From an uncultured bacterium (lineage in GTDB: Bacteria; Bacteroidota; Rhodothermia; Rhodothermales; Rubricoccaceae): a stretch of DNA of 64,000 nucleotides. The stretch covers positions 202,748-266,747 of the forward strand of contig CANLSR010000004.1 of NCBI GenBank assembly GCA_947493945.1. The letters are read 5' to 3'. The stretch's first letter is position 1. Each line of letters starts with the position of its first letter. Both the position numbers and the translations under genes were made by a program. The notes beneath the pieces are model-generated. The model was not told the DNA's origin. It saw only the letters and a program-made list of their open reading frames with translations, and ran no database searches. Shown piece after piece: positions 60,233-64,000 of the stretch.

Positions 60233-63061
60233 ATGAAGCTTCCTTACCCCCGGCTGCGCCACTCCCTAGTGGCCGCCGCTGCCCTCCTCGCCTTCCCCGC
60301 CGCGGCCCAGGTGCCGGCCCACGGGGCAGGCGACGCCATCGAGCCGTCGTCGAGCGGCTTTCAAGGCCCGTCCACGAACACCAGCGCGGTCGCGGCTGCC
60401 AACGCTCGCCGAGCAAGTGCTACGCAGACCCCCGTCAAGGACGGCCCGCTCGCCCGGCTCGACGCGACCCTCGCTAGCCTCGCCAGCGACTACCAGGCCC
60501 GCGTTCAGAGTGGAGCGCGCGTGTCCAACGAGCGGGTCCGCATCACCGCCCTGGCCCCGGACCCCAACGCGGCCCGTGAGCTGAAGGCTTCCCTCATCCA
60601 ACTCGGGCTCGAGCCGACGTCGGAGACCGCCTACGTCATCTCCGGGCTCCTGCCCGTCAGCGAGCTCGACGAGCTCGCCGGGCTCCCGTCGCTCCGCTCG
60701 GCGTTCGCCGACCTCTACCTCGTCCGCGGTCGGGACGGTGAGGACACGTTTGTGTCCCCGCTCATCGCCTCGCGCGCGTCGCGCGTCGGGGCCGTTAACG
60801 GCGAGGCCAGCCTCGCCCTCCGGGCCGACGTCGCGCGTGACCGCTTTGGCGTGACGGGCGCCGGCGTCTGCATCGGCGTGATGTCGGACTCGTACGACGC
60901 CCTCGGCGGGGCGGCGGCCGGCGTCGCGTCAGGCGACCTCCCCGAGGGGATCGACGTGCTCGACGATCTCGCTCCGGGCAGCGGCTCCGACGAGGGCCGC
61001 GCCATGATGGAGCTGGCCTACGACGTGGCCCCGGGCTCGGACATGGCGTTCCACACCGCGTTCAGCGGGTTCGTCGGGTTCTCCGGCGGCATCGTCCAGT
61101 TGCTCCAGAACGGGTGCGAGGTGATCGTCGACGACATCGGCCTCGCCGGCGACCCGTTCTTCCAGGACGGCGTCGTCGCCCAAGCCGTCGACTACGTCAC
61201 CACGCAGGGGGCCACGTACTTCTCGTCGGCCGGCAACTCGGCCAACGCGTCGTACGAGTCGGACTACCGTGACTCCGGGGTCCCCGGCTTCTTCCCGGGC
61301 GGCGGAAACCTCCACGACTTCGACCCGGGCTCGGGCGTCGACGCGTTCCAGAACGTGGTGCTCCTGCCTGGGCAGGTCCTCCGGTTCGCGTTCCAGTACG
61401 ACGAGCCGTCGGTGCTCGCCGGCGTCGAGTTCAGCGAGTTCCCCAACCTCTACGGCGGCGCGGCGGGCCAGGCGCCGACGAGCGACTACGACGTGTTCGT
61501 CTTCGACGGGCCCTCCGCTGACGCGGGCCTGCTCGCCGTGTCGGCCAACAACAACCCCAGCGACGGCAGCCCGTTCGAGTTTATCCAGTACGCCAACACG
61601 ACGGGCGCCGTCCAGACGGTCTACGTCGCGTTCCAGAAGTACGAGGGCGAAAACCGTCGGCTGAAGTACGTCAACTTCGGTGGGGATCGGACCGCGATCC
61701 AGAACGCGGAATACGCGGGGGCCTCGACGGCCTTCGGACACTCGAACGCGGCCGGAGCCTTCGCGACCGGAGCCGCGGCGTGGTTCAACACCAAGGCCTA
61801 CAGCAGCTTCATCGACACGATCGAGTCGTTTACTGGGCCGGCTTCGGTGAACGGGTTCTCGTCGTACGGTGGCCTCGACATTCGGCTCGACGAGGACGGC
61901 AACCGCCTGGCCTCGCCGGTCGACCGGATGAAGCCGAACGCCGTCGCCTCCGACGCCGACAACAACACGTTCTTCGGCGGCGATAGCGGCGTCGACGACG
62001 ACGCGTTTCCGAACTTTTTCGGAACGAGCGCGGCCGCGCCGAACGCGGCCGCCGTCGCGGCGCTCGCTCGCGAGGCCGCACCGGGCGCGTCGCCGGCCGA
62101 GATCTTCGCCGCGCTCGAGGAGACGGCGGCCGACCTCGTCTCGGGCGCGCCGGTCACGACCGTGAACGCGGGCGCCACGCCGGGCTTCGACGACCGGACC
62201 GGCAACGGGCTCATCCGGGCCGACTTGGCGATCGCTCGGCTCCTCGACGTGGAGCCGGTCGAGTGCTCGACCGACCTCGCGCTCTCGTTCGACTTCAACG
62301 GCGACGGCGCCGTGGACGGGGCCGACTTCGAGCTCGACGGGGTAAACGACCCCAACCAGTTCCTGGGCGGTGTGTTCGGCGAGCTCGTCGCGATCTCGAA
62401 CAGCTCGTCCAGCGAGATCGTCGACCTCTCGGGCTGCACGTTCGCCGTGTTCAACCCGTTCACGGAGAGGGTGATCTACACGGCCTCGCCCGACGCGGTG
62501 ATCGGGAGCCAGGAGGAGTTCGTGTTCGCGACCCAGCGCGGCGACGCGGTGTTGCCGCCCGGGGTGCTCCCCGACGGTCCTGGCGCGTTCGCGCTCGTCG
62601 AGGGCAACGTGGCCGTCGGGGCCAGGGTCCGCTCCGTGCTCGGGTCGGTCGTGGCCTCGGTCGTCTACCTCAACGACCAGACCGTGTTCGGGTCGAAGAG
62701 CGGCGGGGCCAACACGGCCCGGACGGCTGGCGACGCCGACCAGGCGTTCCTGGACGCGCTCGCTCGCGTCCGCGGCGAGGCCGCGGTGGCCGAGGGCCCG
62801 GTGGACGTGACGCTGACGGCGTCGCCGAACCCGGTCCAGGGCCGCTTGACGGTCGCCTTTGGAGCCGCCGAGGCGTCGCCGGTCCGGGCCGTGGTCTACG
62901 ACGCGCTCGGTCGCGAAGTGACCGTGCTCGCCGACCGCTCGTACGACGTCGGCCGCCACGAGGTGTCGCTGGACACGGCGGCGCTGCCGTCGGGCGTCTA
63001 CGTCGTGCGCGTCGCCGTCGGGGCCGACGTGCAGACGGCGCAGGTGACGGTGATTCGGTAG
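60233..63061 (+). CDS. Secreted S8/S53-like serine protease with T9SS-type sorting domain
   Basis: 942 residues: signal peptide to about 26; propeptide-like region; subtilisin-fold domain (about 200-690) with Asp219 (MSDSYD), the oxyanion Asn in SAGNSAN, and Ser599 in FGTSAAAP. No HGT motif exists: the position normally holding His reads SDEGRAMMELAYD, suggesting Glu254 as in sedolisins (S53). Then DFNGDGAVDGADFE (calcium-like), an LTD-like region, and a final about 80-residue sorting domain (VYDALGREVTVL, LPSGVYVVRV, VTVIR). It is probably exported by type IX secretion and active outside the cell. Confidence 0.85.
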   Translation: MKLPYPRLRHSLVAAAALLAFPAAAQVPAHGAGDAIEPSSSGFQGPSTNTSAVAAANARRASATQTPVKDGPLARLDATLASLASDYQARVQSGARVSNERVRITALAPDPNAARELKASLIQLGLEPTSETAYVISGLLPVSELDELAGLPSLRSAFADLYLVRGRDGEDTFVSPLIASRASRVGAVNGEASLALRADVARDRFGVTGAGVCIGVMSDSYDALGGAAAGVASGDLPEGIDVLDDLAPGSGSDEGRAMMELAYDVAPGSDMAFHTAFSGFVGFSGGIVQLLQNGCEVIVDDIGLAGDPFFQDGVVAQAVDYVTTQGATYFSSAGNSANASYESDYRDSGVPGFFPGGGNLHDFDPGSGVDAFQNVVLLPGQVLRFAFQYDEPSVLAGVEFSEFPNLYGGAAGQAPTSDYDVFVFDGPSADAGLLAVSANNNPSDGSPFEFIQYANTTGAVQTVYVAFQKYEGENRRLKYVNFGGDRTAIQNAEYAGASTAFGHSNAAGAFATGAAAWFNTKAYSSFIDTIESFTGPASVNGFSSYGGLDIRLDEDGNRLASPVDRMKPNAVASDADNNTFFGGDSGVDDDAFPNFFGTSAAAPNAAAVAALAREAAPGASPAEIFAALEETAADLVSGAPVTTVNAGATPGFDDRTGNGLIRADLAIARLLDVEPVECSTDLALSFDFNGDGAVDGADFELDGVNDPNQFLGGVFGELVAISNSSSSEIVDLSGCTFAVFNPFTERVIYTASPDAVIGSQEEFVFATQRGDAVLPPGVLPDGPGAFALVEGNVAVGARVRSVLGSVVASVVYLNDQTVFGSKSGGANTARTAGDADQAFLDALARVRGEAAVAEGPVDVTLTASPNPVQGRLTVAFGAAEASPVRAVVYDALGREVTVLADRSYDVGRHEVSLDTAALPSGVYVVRVAVGADVQTAQVTVIR

Positions 63062-63102
63062 CGGCCCCTCGGACCGCTCCGCCCCGGACGCCCCGGGGAC
63101 AC

Positions 63103-63134
63103 GCGCGGCCGGCTCCCTCGGGGGCCGGCCGCGC
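63103..63134 (+). terminator. Hairpin terminator after the protease gene
   Basis: 11-bp perfect stem GCGCGGCCGGC / GCCGGCCGCGC with a 10-nt loop, then TGCGTTTCC. 42 nt past the stop. Confidence 0.6.
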
Positions 63135-63251
63135 TGCGTTTCCACCACGTCCCGGCCCGGCGCATCGGAAAGTTCCGCCGGACTTCCCGGGGCCCCGCTG
63201 GCGGCGCGGCTCTGCGAGCGGCAGCTTGGCCACTCCGCATCCGGCATCCTT

Positions 63252-63761
63252 GTGCGCCTCGGCATCGTCTCGGACACCCACGGCTTCTACCACCCCGAGC
63301 TCGACGACGTGTTCGCCGGCGTCGACCTGATCCTGCACGCGGGGGACGTGGGGCCGGTCGAGGTGGTCGACCGGCTGGAAAAGCTGGCGCCGGTCGTGGG
63401 CGTGTACGGCAACGTCGACGGGCCGCCGGTGCGCGGGCGGTTCGAGGAGCACGTCAAGGTCCGCGTCGGCGGCGTGCGGCTGTGGATGACCCACATCGGC
63501 GGCCGGCCGGGGCGGTGGGCCAAGGGCATCGGGCCGGCCCTGCGCGCCGACCCGCCGGACCTGTTCGTCTGCGGCCACAGCCACATCCTGCGCGTCGAGC
63601 GCGTGCCGGCGCTGGGCCGGATGCTGTACCTCAACCCCGGAGCGGCCGGGCGGCAGGGGTTCCACCAGGTCAAGACGTGCGTCCGGCTCACCGTCGAGGG
63701 CGGACGGATGCGCGACGCCGACGTGATCCACCTGGAGCAGGAGGGGCCGCAGCCGGGCTAG
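63252..63761 (+). CDS. YfcE/MJ0936-type metallophosphoesterase
   Basis: 169 residues. All five calcineurin-fold metal motifs are present: SDTHG (Asp, His), HAGDVG, GNVD, THIGG and CGHSHI. Members are Mn-dependent phosphodiesterases of uncertain physiological substrate. GTG 63252 gives the expected MRLGIVSDTHG N-terminus. A partial gene follows 9 nt later. Confidence 0.9.
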   Translation: MRLGIVSDTHGFYHPELDDVFAGVDLILHAGDVGPVEVVDRLEKLAPVVGVYGNVDGPPVRGRFEEHVKVRVGGVRLWMTHIGGRPGRWAKGIGPALRADPPDLFVCGHSHILRVERVPALGRMLYLNPGAAGRQGFHQVKTCVRLTVEGGRMRDADVIHLEQEGPQPG

Positions 63762-63770
63762 CTTGCCGGC

Positions 63771-64000
63771 ATGGACGCTACCTCGCTGGGCGCCGTCGAC
63801 GAACAGGCCGACGCCGCGCTCGCCCTCGACGACCCGCTCGGCGCGCTGGCGCTGGCGCTGATGAGCCGCTTGCGCGCGACGCGAGCCGTGGGCGCGGTCG
63901 TGGACGGCGACGGGCTCCGGGTGGAGGTGGTCAAGGGCCGCGTCGCCATCGAGCCCGGGGCCCGCCTCGCCGGCGACGGCCGCCAGCTGCCGGCGGCGCT
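63771..64000 (+). CDS. Start of an unidentified gene, cut by window edge
   Basis: ATG 63771 opens a frame running 76 codons to the window end without a stop. The product begins MDATSLGAVDEQADAAL and continues with GAVVDGDGLRVEVVKG: soluble, Ala/Leu/Asp-rich. Too little is visible to name a family. It begins 9 nt after the phosphoesterase stop, so the two are probably co-transcribed. Confidence 0.55.
   Translation, partial: MDATSLGAVDEQADAALALDDPLGALALALMSRLRATRAVGAVVDGDGLRVEVVKGRVAIEPGARLAGDGRQLPAA

Noticed and set aside
60929-63277. 782-codon frame antisense to the secreted protease gene
   Set aside because: No motif; sense frame has signal peptide, protease and sorting domains in order.

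Overview
This is a GC-rich, gene-dense stretch of bacterial chromosome, best matched by the Rhodothermota (a Rubrivirga/Rubricoccus-like marine bacterium). The grounds are indirect. Two secreted proteins end in type IX-secretion-style C-terminal sorting domains. TonB-dependent receptors are prominent. The arginine pathway uses the Bacteroidota-type acyl-ornithine transcarbamylase. The queuine transglycosylase lacks the usual zinc cysteines. Starts often have no Shine-Dalgarno sequence, and GTG starts are common. No prophage, insertion sequence, CRISPR array or rRNA operon is visible. Two tRNAs are present: Leu-CAA and Lys-CUU.

Layout. 1-7.6 kb: the end of a glycosyltransferase, two tandem BLUF blue-light sensors, and a tightly coupled TonB receptor / YfiR-like / hybrid histidine kinase operon. 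7.8-12.4 kb: tRNA-Leu and a trehalose module (otsA, otsB, GH15 hydrolase). 12.5-25.1 kb: envelope and housekeeping genes (lipoproteins, thioesterase, M23 and L,D-transpeptidase cell-wall enzymes, a Wzi-like barrel, a glycosyltransferase, an M49-like metallopeptidase, tRNA-Lys, a TonB receptor with a small CxxC protein). 25.3-30.1 kb: an ABC ATPase and an unusual ABC-permease/M1-peptidase fusion. 30.2-37.7 kb (minus strand): DinB, NAGPA-like lipoprotein, M20 dipeptidase and a three-gene phosphorelay cluster. 37.8-46.3 kb: ispH, a secreted LTD/CHRD protein, nicotinate phosphoribosyltransferase, tgt, lipB and small proteins. 46.5-47.5 kb: a RecA-fold ATPase. 47.6-57.2 kb: a complete-looking arginine operon, argG-(P-loop gene)-argC-argD-argF'-argB-argE-argH. 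57.2-64 kb: rlpA, a Rad52/DdrA-like annealing protein, an outer-membrane barrel, a secreted S8/S53-like protease, a YfcE-like phosphoesterase and a partial gene.

The most interesting signals are regulatory. The arginine operon is preceded by a short ORF with 9 Arg among 27 codons (five of them CGA/AGA). It is followed by a strong intrinsic terminator ending just before the argG start, which is the architecture of a translation-coupled attenuator. The ATPase and Rad52-like genes, 11.5 kb apart, share an 18-bp palindromic element at the same distance (57/58 nt) from their start codons, suggesting a common DNA-repair regulator. Inside the arg operon, a heptameric CCTGATT repeat overlaps the argD and argE start codons. 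Two palindromic repeat families are scattered through gaps and gene ends. All functional calls come from reading motifs; no database search was run.
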